From the NCBI GenBank assembly GCA_022792835.1, contig JAAWBT010000027.1, positions 1 through 32,985 on the forward strand: a stretch of 32,985 nt of DNA, read 5' to 3'. The translations under genes were made by a program, and so were the position numbers. Under the pieces are notes generated by a model. It made no database searches. It worked only from the letters and a program-made list of their open reading frames with translations, and was not told the DNA's origin. The stretch comes from Lachnospiraceae bacterium. Its GTDB lineage: Bacteria > Bacillota > Clostridia > Lachnospirales > Lachnospiraceae. The first letter of the stretch is position 1, and each line of letters starts with the position of its first letter. Positions 1 to 8,581 of this stretch are shown here, in pieces.

Positions 1-1
1 A

Positions 2-139
2 GGCTTCTACCGGACGCCGGGGAAAGGGGCGGACGAGGTTCGGATCGCCTATGTGTTAAAGGAAGAGGACCTTAAGAGGGCCATGGAGCTTCTGGGGAAG
101 GGGATTGAGACCTACCGCAGAGCGGTTATGCATAAATAA
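2..139 (+). CDS. Aminotransferase class I/II, C-terminal end (partial)
   Basis: The window opens inside a reading frame that runs to a TAA at 137-139 and gives the last 45 residues of a protein. The stretch GKGADEVRIAYVL followed by a helix (KEEDLKRAMELLGKGIETY) is the usual C-terminal end of PLP-dependent class I/II aminotransferases, where the Arg in 'VRIAY' binds the substrate carboxylate (family knowledge). The substrate cannot be told from this fragment. A perfect hairpin follows 9 bases after the stop, so this gene ends its own transcript before the hisS promoter. Confidence 0.7.
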   Translation, partial: GFYRTPGKGADEVRIAYVLKEEDLKRAMELLGKGIETYRRAVMHK

Positions 140-148
140 AAGTGACCT

Positions 149-192
149 GCTGCCTGCGGCCGCTTATGGAGCAGCCGCAGGCAGCTATTCTT
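149..192 (+). terminator. Hairpin terminator after the aminotransferase
   Basis: A perfect 12-bp stem (149-160 with 174-185) and a 13-base loop are followed by a short T-rich run (tattcttt). The T-tract is weak, but the position directly after the stop codon fits a Rho-independent terminator. Confidence 0.65.
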
Positions 193-264
193 TGAAATCT
201 TCGAACAATTCTAGGCTTATATGCCACAAATCGCCTTCAAATCCAACTCAAATGTAAAATATGG

Positions 265-293
265 TTGAAAACCGTGTCTGCTTCGTGTATGAT
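265..293 (+). promoter_or_regulatory. Sigma-A promoter for hisS-aspS-glyA
   Basis: TTGAAA (265-270) and TATGAT (288-293) are separated by exactly 17 bases. Transcription would start near 300. The leader holds a small 6-bp hairpin (303-308 with 316-321) and then the hisS ribosome binding site. No T-box specifier or antiterminator motif is visible in this short leader. Confidence 0.7.
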
Positions 294-339
294 AGACGGG
301 TAGTGCCCGGTAAATGGGCACAGACGAGGAGAAACAGAC

Positions 340-1593
340 ATGGCAATGACGAAAAAGCCGGTGACCGGCATGAAAGATATCCTGCCTGCAGAGATGCAGG
401 TGCGGGATTATGTGATCCATGAGATTCAGGAGACTTATAAAAGCTTCGGCTTTTCCCATATTGAGACGCCGTGTATGGAGAACATGGGGAATCTCTCCAG
501 CAAGCAGGGCGGAGAAAATGAAAAGCTGATTTTTAAAGTATTAAAACGGGGAGAGAAGCTTCACATCCCAGAGGCGAAAGAGGAAGCAGATGTGGTGGAC
601 TGTGGCATGCGTTATGACCTGACAGTGCCTTTGTCCCGGTATTTTGCCAATCATTCGGCAGAACTTCCGTCCCCTTTTAAGGCCCTTCAGATGGGGAATG
701 TGTGGCGGGCGGACAGGCCCCAGAGAGGGCGGTTCCGCCAGTTTATGCAGTGCGACATTGATATTTTAGGAGACGCTACCTGTCTGGCAGAGATTGAGCT
801 TATGTCAGCGACGACAACCCTTCTTGGAAAGCTGGGTTTTTCTGGTTTTACGGTCTGTTTCAATGACCGGAGAGTGTTAAAGGCCATGGCGGCCTGCAGC
901 GGTTTTGAAAAGAAGGATTACGACCAGGTGTTCATCATTCTGGACAAGATGGATAAGATCGGCATGGACGGCGTGTCGTCGGAGCTTTTAGAGAGCGGTT
1001 TCGCCAAGGAGGCTGTGGAAAACTATATGGCTCTCTTTGCTGCGGTGTCTGAGGCGGGGGGCAGTCTTTCCTGCCTGGAGGAGAAGCTTTCCGGTTTCAT
1101 TGACAGTGAGGTGCTTCCGTCCATGAAAACCATTATAGAGAGTGTGAAGGCGGCTGCTTCCTGTGAATTTTTCCTGGTCTTCGACCCGACTCTGGTCCGG
1201 GGCATGTCTTATTATACCGGGTCCATTTTTGAGATCAAAATGGAAGGGTTCGGCGGGTCTGTGGCCGGAGGAGGACGCTATGACGAGATGATCGGGAAGT
1301 TTACCGGCATGAATACGCCGGCCTGTGGATTCTCCATCGGATTTGAGCGGATCATTACTATTTTAATGGAGCAGGGATTTTCGGTGCCGGGAGAGCGGAA
1401 GAAAAAAGCCTATCTGTTGGAGAAAAACATGCCGGCAGAAGAGATGGTGAAGGTACTGGCAGAGGCCGGGAAAGAACGGGAAGCCGGCGTCCAGGTGCTT
1501 GTCGCCAATATGAATAAAAACAAAAAATTCCAGAAGGAGCAGCTTTCCAAAGAGGGCTACGGGGAATTTGTGGAATGTTATAGAGAGAAGTAA
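340..1593 (+). CDS. hisS: Histidyl-tRNA synthetase
   Basis: Charges tRNA-His with histidine in the cytoplasm. The 417 residues show class II core motifs: QGGENEKLIF after motif 1, RYDLTVPLSRY, motif 2 with RPQRGRFRQFMQCDIDILG, the histidine loop LVRGMSYYTGSIFEI, and motif 3 GGGRYDEM. The 'QCDIDI' motif 2 resembles the eukaryote/archaea-like HisRS lineage more than the E. coli type. The histidine loop reads RGMSYY rather than the common RGLDYY. The C-terminal anticodon-binding domain looks short, ending at EGYGEFVECYREK about 60 residues after the catalytic core. The start at 340 has GAGGAG at a good distance; a second ATG at 346 is possible. The catalytic residues argue against the HisZ paralogue. 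It shares a transcript with aspS, which follows after 11-23 bases. Confidence 0.95.
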   Translation: MAMTKKPVTGMKDILPAEMQVRDYVIHEIQETYKSFGFSHIETPCMENMGNLSSKQGGENEKLIFKVLKRGEKLHIPEAKEEADVVDCGMRYDLTVPLSRYFANHSAELPSPFKALQMGNVWRADRPQRGRFRQFMQCDIDILGDATCLAEIELMSATTTLLGKLGFSGFTVCFNDRRVLKAMAACSGFEKKDYDQVFIILDKMDKIGMDGVSSELLESGFAKEAVENYMALFAAVSEAGGSLSCLEEKLSGFIDSEVLPSMKTIIESVKAAASCEFFLVFDPTLVRGMSYYTGSIFEIKMEGFGGSVAGGGRYDEMIGKFTGMNTPACGFSIGFERIITILMEQGFSVPGERKKKAYLLEKNMPAEEMVKVLAEAGKEREAGVQVLVANMNKNKKFQKEQLSKEGYGEFVECYREK

Positions 1594-1598
1594 AAACA

Positions 1599-1604
1599 GA
1601 GGAG
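1599..1604 (+). promoter_or_regulatory. Ribosome binding site that decides the aspS start
   Basis: GAGGAG ends immediately before the ATG at 1605, leaving no spacer for that codon, but lies 12 bases before the in-frame ATG at 1617. The second ATG is therefore the likelier start. Confidence 0.5.
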
Positions 1605-1616
1605 ATGGATCAGACT

Positions 1617-3383
1617 ATGTTTCAGTCAAGGACACATACCTGTAATGATTTAAGGATCGAGCATGTGGGAGAGAAAGTGACCTTAGCCGGGTGGTATGAG
1701 AATTTGCGCCGGGTAAGCAAAAATCTGGGGTTTTTGATCCTCAGAGATTTTTACGGTGAGACTCAGGTGGTCATTGAATCGGAAGAGATGATGGAAAGGA
1801 TTTCTTCTCTGAACCGGGAATCGACTCTTTCTGTCACCGGGACGGTGCGGGAGCGTTCCAGCAAGAATGCCGCCCTTCCCACCGGGGAGGTTGAGGTGGT
1901 GCCGGAGTCAGTGGAGGTTCTGGGCAAATGCTATCACAATGCGCTGCCTTTTGAGGTCTCCCGCTCCAGGGAGGCCGACGAGAATGCCCGCTTAAAATAC
2001 CGCTATCTGGATCTTCGAAATCCTGAAGTGCGGGAGAAAATTCTCATGCGTTCCCGCATTGTGGCGGAGCTGAGGGCGCGGATGATGGAACTGGATTTTT
2101 ATGAGATCACGACGCCGATTTTAACCTGTTCTTCCCCGGAAGGGGCCAGAGATTATCTGGTGCCCTCCAGAAACCATCCCGGAAAATTTTATGCTTTGCC
2201 CCAGGCGCCCCAGCAGTTCAAACAGCTTTTGATGGCGTCCGGGTTTGACCGCTATTTTCAGATTGCCCCTTGTTTCCGGGATGAGGATGCCAGGGCGGAC
2301 CGTTCCCCCGGTGAGTTTTACCAGCTGGATAGGGAGATGGCTTTTGCCTCTCAGGAGGATGTCTTTGCGATCATCGAACAGGTGCTTCCGCCGGTATTTG
2401 AGAAATACGGAACCTATAGCCGGGCTTCTAAGGCGCCCTTTACCAGAATTTCTTTCCTGGAATCCATGGAGCGATTTGGCACGGACAAGCCGGATCTTCG
2501 GATCAAGCTAGAGGTTTCCGACGGGACAGAGGTTATGAGAGACTGCGGTTTTGAGCCTTTTGCCGGGGCTGAGGTGAAGGTGGTGGTCTGCCCTGAGTTT
2601 GCTAAGAGCCGCAAAGTGATCGACAAGATCTGTGCAGATGTGGAGATCCAGACAGGCAGGAAACTTTACTGGTGTAAGGCCGGAGCGGACGGGAGTCTGA
2701 CAGGCGGCATTTCTAAGTTCCTGACAGAGAAAAAAGAAGAAGTGTTTTCTGCCCTCTCCTTAAAAGGCGGTGAGCTTTTGCTTTTGGCGGCCGGCACGAA
2801 GGCCCAGGCCCAAAAGACAGCCGGGGCCGCGAGAAAGATTGTGGCGAATTACGAAGAATGTTATATGGATAAAGAATGTTATGAGTTCTGCTGGATTGTG
2901 GATTTTCCGATGTATGAGATCGGCGAGGAATCCGGTGAGCTGGAATTTTGCCACAATCCCTTTTCCATGCCTCAGGGCGGCATGAAGGCCCTGAAAGAGC
3001 AGGACCCGCTAAAGATCTGCGCCTACCAGTATGACCTGGTCTGCAACGGAATCGAGCTTTCCTCCGGTGCGGTGAGAAACCATGACCCGGAGATTATGAT
3101 TGAGGCGTTCGGGCTGGTTGGGCTTGGAGAGGAGGATGTGAAGGCCAAATTCCCGGCTATGTACAATGCGTTCTGTTATGGAGCGCCGCCCCATGCGGGG
3201 ATTGCGCCCGGTGTGGACCGGATGGTTATGCTCCTTGCAGGGGAGGACAGCATAAGAGAAGTCATTCCCTTCCCCATGAACAAAAATGCTCAGGACGTCA
3301 TGATGGGCGCGCCTTCCGAAGTGAACCAGAAGCAGCTGGAAGATGTGCATATTAAGCTGGCTCTCAAAGAAAAGGAATCATAA
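1617..3383 (+). CDS. aspS: Aspartyl-tRNA synthetase
   Basis: Charges tRNA-Asp. The 588 residues (592 if the ATG at 1605 were used) have the bacterial layout: an N-terminal OB-fold anticodon domain (about 1-105), a class IIb core, a GAD insertion domain inside it (about residues 300-410), and the C-terminal core ending with GVDRMVMLL. Motif 2 reads [19 protein letters not shown], about residues 218-236. That form, with an extra Gly and 'ARADRSPGE', is what I know from alphaproteobacterial AspRS; E. coli-type enzymes read FRDEDLRADRQPEFTQ. The OB-fold has Leu before the Gly of 'KNLGFL', as in discriminating E. coli AspRS; I infer but cannot prove tRNA-Asp specificity. Follows hisS closely and precedes glyA. 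Confidence 0.95.
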   Translation: MFQSRTHTCNDLRIEHVGEKVTLAGWYENLRRVSKNLGFLILRDFYGETQVVIESEEMMERISSLNRESTLSVTGTVRERSSKNAALPTGEVEVVPESVEVLGKCYHNALPFEVSRSREADENARLKYRYLDLRNPEVREKILMRSRIVAELRARMMELDFYEITTPILTCSSPEGARDYLVPSRNHPGKFYALPQAPQQFKQLLMASGFDRYFQIAPCFRDEDARADRSPGEFYQLDREMAFASQEDVFAIIEQVLPPVFEKYGTYSRASKAPFTRISFLESMERFGTDKPDLRIKLEVSDGTEVMRDCGFEPFAGAEVKVVVCPEFAKSRKVIDKICADVEIQTGRKLYWCKAGADGSLTGGISKFLTEKKEEVFSALSLKGGELLLLAAGTKAQAQKTAGAARKIVANYEECYMDKECYEFCWIVDFPMYEIGEESGELEFCHNPFSMPQGGMKALKEQDPLKICAYQYDLVCNGIELSSGAVRNHDPEIMIEAFGLVGLGEEDVKAKFPAMYNAFCYGAPPHAGIAPGVDRMVMLLAGEDSIREVIPFPMNKNAQDVMMGAPSEVNQKQLEDVHIKLALKEKES

Positions 3384-3408
3384 AAAGGATTAGAAAAGGA
3401 ATCATAAA
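3368..3408 (+). repeat. Short tandem duplication across the aspS stop codon
   Basis: A 17-base segment at 3368-3384, containing the last aspS codons and its TAA, is repeated exactly at 3392-3408, a period of 24 bases. It looks like a small local duplication in the aspS-glyA spacer. Confidence 0.8.
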
Positions 3409-3460
3409 GAAAAAGAACCATGATGGCAGCAAACAACTGCCAGGAGCAGGAGGAAGAACC

Positions 3461-4702
3461 ATGTATGCATTTGATGAAGTAACTGCCTATGACCCGGAGG
3501 TGGCGAAGGCCATTGAGGACGAGCTTGGGAGACAGAGAAGTCATCTGGAGCTGATCGCTTCCGAAAACCTTGTGAGCAAGGCCGTCATGTCAGCCATGGG
3601 AAGTGTGCTGACCAACAAATACGCGGAGGGCTATCCGGGAAAGCGTTATTATGGCGGCTGTGAGTATGTGGACGTGGTGGAAGAGCTGGCCAGGGAGCGG
3701 GCGAAAAAGCTTTTTGGCTGTGAGTATGCCAATGTGCAGCCCCATTCTGGCGCACAGGCCAATATGGCGGCATTCTTTGCCATGTTAAAGCCCGGCGATA
3801 CAGTCATGGGCATGAATCTGGCCCACGGCGGCCATTTGACCCACGGAAGTCCTGTGAACATGTCCGGCGCTTATTTTAAAATTGTCCCCTACGGTGTGAC
3901 GGACGAAGGTGTGATTGATTATGAAGAGGTCCGCCGTCTGGCCCATGAGTGTAAGCCGAGACTGATCGTGGCCGGGGCCAGCGCTTACGCGAGGGAGATC
4001 AATTTCAAGTTATTTAGGGAGATTGCCGATGAGGTGGGGGCTTATTTGATGGTAGATATGGCCCATATAGCAGGACTGGTGGCAGCAGGACTCCACATGA
4101 GTCCTATCCCTTACGCCCATGTGACGACCACTACCACCCACAAGACTCTGAGAGGTCCCAGGGGCGGCATGATCCTATGCAGCAATGAAGTCGAAGAGAA
4201 ATTCAATTTCAATAAGGCCGTATTCCCCGGAATCCAGGGAGGGCCGCTTATGCATGTGATCGCGGCCAAGGCGGTCTGCTTCAAGGAGGCCCTGGAGCCT
4301 GGCTTTAAGAAATATATGGCAGATACGAAGACCAATGCGGCAAGACTGGCCGCTGAGCTTAAAACCAGGGGCTTTGATATTGTCTCCGGCGGCACGGACA
4401 ACCATCTGATGTTGGTGGATCTGCGCCCCGCAGGCGTGACCGGAAAGGCGGCGGAGAAGCTTCTTGATGCGGCCAACATTACCTGCAACAAGAACGCCAT
4501 CCCCAATGATCCTGAGAAGCCTTTTGTGACCAGTGGAATCCGCCTGGGCGCCCAGGCCGTGACCAGCAGAGGGCTTGTGGAAGAGGATATGGCGACCATC
4601 GCGGAGGCCATCCGCCTGGTGATTACCCAGGATGCAGCGAATACGGAGAAGGCGAAAGCTTTCGTGAAGGAGCTGACCGACAAATATCCTCTCTATGAAT
4701 AA
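3461..4702 (+). CDS. glyA: Serine hydroxymethyltransferase
   Basis: Interconverts serine and glycine with transfer of a one-carbon unit to tetrahydrofolate, using PLP, in the cytoplasm. The 413 residues match the usual bacterial length. Visible landmarks are the start-proximal LIASENLVS, the [15 protein letters not shown] loop, VDMAHIAGL, the PLP lysine K228 in [15 protein letters not shown], and the C-terminal [13 protein letters not shown]. The ATG at 3461 is preceded by AGGAGG at good spacing. It is the last gene of the hisS-aspS-glyA string and is followed by a very strong hairpin terminator. Confidence 0.97.
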   Translation: MYAFDEVTAYDPEVAKAIEDELGRQRSHLELIASENLVSKAVMSAMGSVLTNKYAEGYPGKRYYGGCEYVDVVEELARERAKKLFGCEYANVQPHSGAQANMAAFFAMLKPGDTVMGMNLAHGGHLTHGSPVNMSGAYFKIVPYGVTDEGVIDYEEVRRLAHECKPRLIVAGASAYAREINFKLFREIADEVGAYLMVDMAHIAGLVAAGLHMSPIPYAHVTTTTTHKTLRGPRGGMILCSNEVEEKFNFNKAVFPGIQGGPLMHVIAAKAVCFKEALEPGFKKYMADTKTNAARLAAELKTRGFDIVSGGTDNHLMLVDLRPAGVTGKAAEKLLDAANITCNKNAIPNDPEKPFVTSGIRLGAQAVTSRGLVEEDMATIAEAIRLVITQDAANTEKAKAFVKELTDKYPLYE

Positions 4703-4750
4703 GCAGACAATGCGCAAGAAAACTGCTGCCTTTTAACATGCAGTCTGACG

Positions 4751-4810
4751 GAAACCGCCCGGCGCCTCCATCCCACAGATAGGATGGAGGCGCCGGGCGG
4801 TTTCTTGTTC
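4751..4810 (+). terminator. Strong hairpin terminator between glyA and the convergent yyaL-like gene
   Basis: A perfect 23-bp stem (4751-4773 with 4782-4804) and an 8-base loop are followed by ttcttgttcc on the plus strand. It ends the glyA transcript. It may also stop the opposing transcript, although no T-run follows the stem on the minus strand. Confidence 0.9.
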
Positions 4811-4868
4811 CAATTATTTACTTCATATAGCAGCCTGTATGGTTTCCTGTGAAAGTTTAGATTGAAGA

Positions 4869-6860
4869 TCAAAACAACCCCAGCTCTTCAAAATCCGTCA
4901 CCGGCGCATGGCAGGTGCCATTCTCGCATAGATAGTAGACCGTCTGTTCCGAAACCGGATAGGCGGCGGTAAAGGGGGCGACGGCAGAAAGGCGGCTTTC
5001 ATTTTCCGCGGATTTAAAGAGGACAGTCAGGTCATGGGACGAATGGTCTCTCAGGTAAGCGGCAAGTTCCAAAGGAACCTTGGCCCCGGTACATACCAGT
5101 TCTCTGTGCGGGTAGAGGAATCGGGCCATGGCCGACAGGGCGAAGCAGTGGGCGGCAGGATAGTTCTGTGCCTCTGCAGCCAGAAAGCGGTGCTGCCTGT
5201 GGGCCGCTTCCAGGAAAAAGGAGTCTCCGGTCAGGAAGGAAAGTTCTGTGAGTACCATGGCAGCGGCGCTGTTGCCGGATGGAATGGCTCCGTCGTAGGT
5301 TTCCTTTGGACGGAAAATCAGCTCTTTTGCATCATGGGCCGTCATAAAATAACCGTTGTTTTCCCGATCCTCAAACAGCTCCGTCATCTGTCTGGCCAGA
5401 AGGATGGCTTCCTCCAGATAAGAAACATCAAAGGTGGAATGATAAAGTTCCCTCAGGGCCAGGGCATAGACGGCATAATCATCTAATTGTCCGGGGAAGG
5501 AGGCTTCTTTCTGACAATAGCGAAGGTACAGGCGGCCTCTGGAATCCGTCATGTTTTCCTTCAGGAATTTCGAGGTGTTTTTGGCAGCTTCCAGGTAACG
5601 GGAATCATCAAGGGCCTGTCCGGCCTTTGCAAATGCCAGTATGGCCCAGCCGTTCCAGGATAAGAGGATTTTATGGTCAAGAGGAAGCGGCATTCTTGCT
5701 TTTCGATACCGGGAAAGGGCCTTCAGCCGGGGATCATCGGCCTTCCAGCCTTTTTCCGTCTGCCCGATCCGGTTCGGCACATTCTTTCCATCGAAATTTC
5801 CCTTTTCTGTAATATTGTACAGCCGGCAGAAATCTGCGCCCTCCTCTGGGCCAAGGAGACGGGTCACTTCCTCCTTTGTAAAAAGATAATAACTTCCCTC
5901 CGTCCCTTCACTGTCCGCATCCTGTCCGCAGAAGAATCCGCCTTTAGGGCCGGCAAGTTCGGTCAGCAGATAATCGGCAGTCCGTCTGGCGATATCCCTG
6001 TAAAAATCATTTTTTGTAAGGCGGAAGGCTTCTGAGTAAAGGGCGAGGAGAAGGACGTTATCATAAAGCATTTTTTCAAAATGAGGAATCAGCCAGGTTT
6101 CATCCGTCGAATAACGGGAAAAACCGCCTTCAATTTGGTCAAAGATCCCTCCGGCTGCCATGGCCTTCAATGTGATTTCTGTCATGGAAAGGGCATCCGG
6201 AAGCTGTTCCTTCTGATATAAATCCATCAGAAAGAGAAAATTGTGGGGCGTGGGAAACTTGGGCGCCGTGCCAAAGCCGCCGAAAGTCCTGTCAAAACTC
6301 TGGGCCAGCAGCCGGTATCCGTGCAGCAAGAGCGGCCGCTCCGGCTTTCCGAAAGCCCGTGGTTCCTGTTTTTGCAGATGTGCGGTAATCTGGTTTCCGG
6401 TTTCCAGAAGCTTCCCGCGGTCTGTACGCCACAGAAGAGCGACCTGCCTCACCAGCTCCATAAATCCGGTCTGTCCATATCGGCTGGTTTTGGGAAAGTA
6501 GGTTCCTGCAAAAAAAGGCTTTCCTTCTGGAGTTAAAAAGACAGACAGAGGCCAGCCTCCAGAACCAGTCATGGCCTGGCAGACAGCCATATAGACGGCA
6601 TCCACCTCCGGATGCTCCTCCCGGTCCACTTTGATGCAGACAAAATCCTCAAGGAGCCCGGCAATCTTTGGATCTTCAAAAGACTCGTGAGCCATAACAT
6701 GGCACCAGTGGCAGGTGGAATAGCCGATGCTTAAAAAAATCGGTTTTTCTTTCTCGCGGGCCTTTTGAAAAGCGGCTTCCCCCCAGGGAAACCAGTCCAC
6801 CGGATTGTCTTTGTGCTGCTGCAGATAAGGGGATTTTTCCTGTTGAAGCTGATTAGACAT
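4869..6860 (-). CDS. YyaL-type thioredoxin-domain protein (DUF255)
   Basis: The 663 residues begin with a DsbH-like thioredoxin domain (about 1-165) holding the hallmark run [17 protein letters not shown] and the active-site CHWC (C50, C53). The rest is a long (alpha/alpha)-barrel region typical of the YyaL/SSP411 family, with [15 protein letters not shown] and PSGNSAAA. The exact reaction is not established for the family; a redox or carbohydrate-linked role is guessed from the fold. An upstream GTG at 6863 is also in frame, but the ATG at 6860 lies 8 bases after AGGAGAGG and is preferred. The gene stands alone, convergent with glyA and divergent from the MATE gene. Confidence 0.92.
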   Translation of the reverse strand: MSNQLQQEKSPYLQQHKDNPVDWFPWGEAAFQKAREKEKPIFLSIGYSTCHWCHVMAHESFEDPKIAGLLEDFVCIKVDREEHPEVDAVYMAVCQAMTGSGGWPLSVFLTPEGKPFFAGTYFPKTSRYGQTGFMELVRQVALLWRTDRGKLLETGNQITAHLQKQEPRAFGKPERPLLLHGYRLLAQSFDRTFGGFGTAPKFPTPHNFLFLMDLYQKEQLPDALSMTEITLKAMAAGGIFDQIEGGFSRYSTDETWLIPHFEKMLYDNVLLLALYSEAFRLTKNDFYRDIARRTADYLLTELAGPKGGFFCGQDADSEGTEGSYYLFTKEEVTRLLGPEEGADFCRLYNITEKGNFDGKNVPNRIGQTEKGWKADDPRLKALSRYRKARMPLPLDHKILLSWNGWAILAFAKAGQALDDSRYLEAAKNTSKFLKENMTDSRGRLYLRYCQKEASFPGQLDDYAVYALALRELYHSTFDVSYLEEAILLARQMTELFEDRENNGYFMTAHDAKELIFRPKETYDGAIPSGNSAAAMVLTELSFLTGDSFFLEAAHRQHRFLAAEAQNYPAAHCFALSAMARFLYPHRELVCTGAKVPLELAAYLRDHSSHDLTVLFKSAENESRLSAVAPFTAAYPVSEQTVYYLCENGTCHAPVTDFEELGLF

Positions 6861-6981
6861 CACACATACCTCTCCTGAATGATAAAGTTTCCAGATAAGT
6901 ATACCCTCAGACAGAGAATTTTACTAATCTATTTCCTTTTCAGTTCCTGTGCTGTTGCTTGGAAAATCCGGAAACTGGCGG

Positions 6982-7010
6982 TTGTAAATTCCCTTACGCA
7001 GTGCTACAAT
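6982..7010 (+). promoter_or_regulatory. Sigma-A promoter for the MATE gene
   Basis: TTGTAA (6982-6987) and TACAAT (7005-7010) are 17 bases apart and lie about 45 bases before the start codon. This is the only good promoter visible in the divergent spacer 6861-7056. Confidence 0.65.
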
Positions 7011-7056
7011 CAAAAGCGGATTTGATCGAATAGGACAGAAACGAAGGGGAAAGGAT

Positions 7057-8406
7057 ATGTTGTTTTCAAATCGTGATCTGAGAAAGCTCCTGGTTCCGCT
7101 GATCATTGAGCAATTTCTGGCAGTTCTGGTTGGAATGATTGATGTGGTGATGGTGGCAGAGGCGGGAGAAGCGGCTGTATCAGGCGTCTCTCTGGTGGAT
7201 GCCATCAACCTGCTTTTGATTCAGCTTTTGGCAGCCATGACAACGGGCGGAGCCGTGGTGGCAGGGCAGCTTCTCGGCTGCAGGAATGAGGAGAGGGCCT
7301 GCCATGCCGGAAATCAGCTCCTTTTGGTTACGACGGTGTTTTCCTGCATCATTACAGGGCTGTCCCTTTTGGGAAATCAGCTGATCCTCGGCGCCCTTTT
7401 TGGGAAGATCGAGGCAGATGTCATGTCCAATGCGAGACTGTATTTCTATATTACAGCTCTTTCTTTCCCGTTTCTGGCAGTTTATAATTCCTGTGCCGCT
7501 TTGTACCGGGTCATGGGGAATTCAAAGGTATCCATGGAAACCTCGTTGGTCATGAACGGGCTGAATATCGGAGGAAACGCCATCGGTGTCTACCTGCTTC
7601 GGGTGGGGGTTGCCGGAGTGGCTGTGCCGACTCTGATCTCTCGGGCTGTCGCTGCAGGTATCATGCTCTTTATTATCCGGAATGAAAAGAACGTGATCCA
7701 TATTGACCGTCATCTGCGGCTGGGCTATGAGCCTGCCATGATCCGGCAGATTTTAAGGATCGGGATCCCGGGCGGTATGGAAAACGGGATGTTCCAGTTT
7801 GGAAAGCTGATGGTGCAGAGTTTGGTTTCCACCCTGGGGACTACAGCCATCGCCGGATTTTCTGTGGCAGGAAACATGGCAACTTTGGAATACCTGCCCG
7901 GTACAGCCCTGGGGATGGGGATGGTGACAGTGGTCTCCCGGTGTGTGGGTGCGAAAGAGTTCGGCCAGGTGAAGCAGTATGTGAGGAAGCTTGTGCTGTT
8001 GAATTATGCAATTCTTTTTGTCATTGTTTTGTCGATGGGCCTGTTTCACGGGACCATCCTTGGGATGTATCATTTATCTTTGGAATCAGAGGCAGTGGCG
8101 GCAGAGCTGATTTTGTTCCATGGATTTGCCATGTTGGTCTGGCCGCCGGCTTTTTTGATCCCCCATGCACTGCGGGCGGCCTCGGACGTGACCTTTACTA
8201 TGGTCATTGCCGTGGCCTCCATGTGGATTTTCCGTATTGGAATGGCTTATCTGCTGGTGAAGGGATTTTGCCTGCCGGTTATCGGAGTATGGATAGCCAT
8301 GAGTGTTGACTGGATTTTCAGGGCAGTGGTATTTGTCTGTAGAATGGTAAGGGGGAAATGGATGCGTCATGGTTCTGATGAGGGGCCGAGACGGAGAGAA
8401 GCATGA
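7057..8406 (+). CDS. MATE family multidrug/metabolite efflux protein
   Basis: A 449-residue polytopic membrane protein with about twelve hydrophobic segments in two similar halves. The N-terminal run LLVPLIIEQFLAVLVGMIDVVMVA and the repeat-like GIPGGMENGMFQFGKLMVQSLV starting the second half are typical of the NorM/DinF MATE superfamily, which exports drugs or metabolites in exchange for Na+ or H+. The substrate is unknown. GGGGAAAGGAT precedes the ATG. The C-terminus is short and charged. It has its own promoter; the next gene has a separate promoter, so it is probably monocistronic. Confidence 0.92.
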   Translation: MLFSNRDLRKLLVPLIIEQFLAVLVGMIDVVMVAEAGEAAVSGVSLVDAINLLLIQLLAAMTTGGAVVAGQLLGCRNEERACHAGNQLLLVTTVFSCIITGLSLLGNQLILGALFGKIEADVMSNARLYFYITALSFPFLAVYNSCAALYRVMGNSKVSMETSLVMNGLNIGGNAIGVYLLRVGVAGVAVPTLISRAVAAGIMLFIIRNEKNVIHIDRHLRLGYEPAMIRQILRIGIPGGMENGMFQFGKLMVQSLVSTLGTTAIAGFSVAGNMATLEYLPGTALGMGMVTVVSRCVGAKEFGQVKQYVRKLVLLNYAILFVIVLSMGLFHGTILGMYHLSLESEAVAAELILFHGFAMLVWPPAFLIPHALRAASDVTFTMVIAVASMWIFRIGMAYLLVKGFCLPVIGVWIAMSVDWIFRAVVFVCRMVRGKWMRHGSDEGPRRREA

Positions 8407-8441
8407 GAAAAAACGGCCTCAACAGGAATCTGTTTCTGTCG

Positions 8442-8470
8442 TTGATTTTCAAACCCTGATGTGTTAGAAT
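8442..8470 (+). promoter_or_regulatory. Sigma-A promoter for the FGGY kinase-epimerase-M60 block
   Basis: TTGATT (8442-8447) and TAGAAT (8465-8470) are 17 bases apart, about 110 bases before the kinase start. It could drive the whole co-directional block to 17380, since no terminator was seen inside it. Confidence 0.65.
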
Positions 8471-8581
8471 AAAATAATCTCTCTGAAAGTCCAATTTATG
8501 GTTAAAGTAGGATGGATTTAAGAACGGTATATTTTGCCGGACATTATTATAGTAAAAACCAATAGAGGGGATGGAAGAAAT

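Noticed and set aside
140-339. T-box or other riboswitch before hisS
   Set aside because: The transcribed leader is only about 40 bases and lacks the T-box sequence and an antiterminator; only a 6-bp hairpin is present.
8534-8581. N-terminal extension of the L-xylulose kinase-like protein from the ATG at 8534
   Set aside because: It adds 16 residues before the FGGY fold and lacks a ribosome site, whereas 8582 has one.
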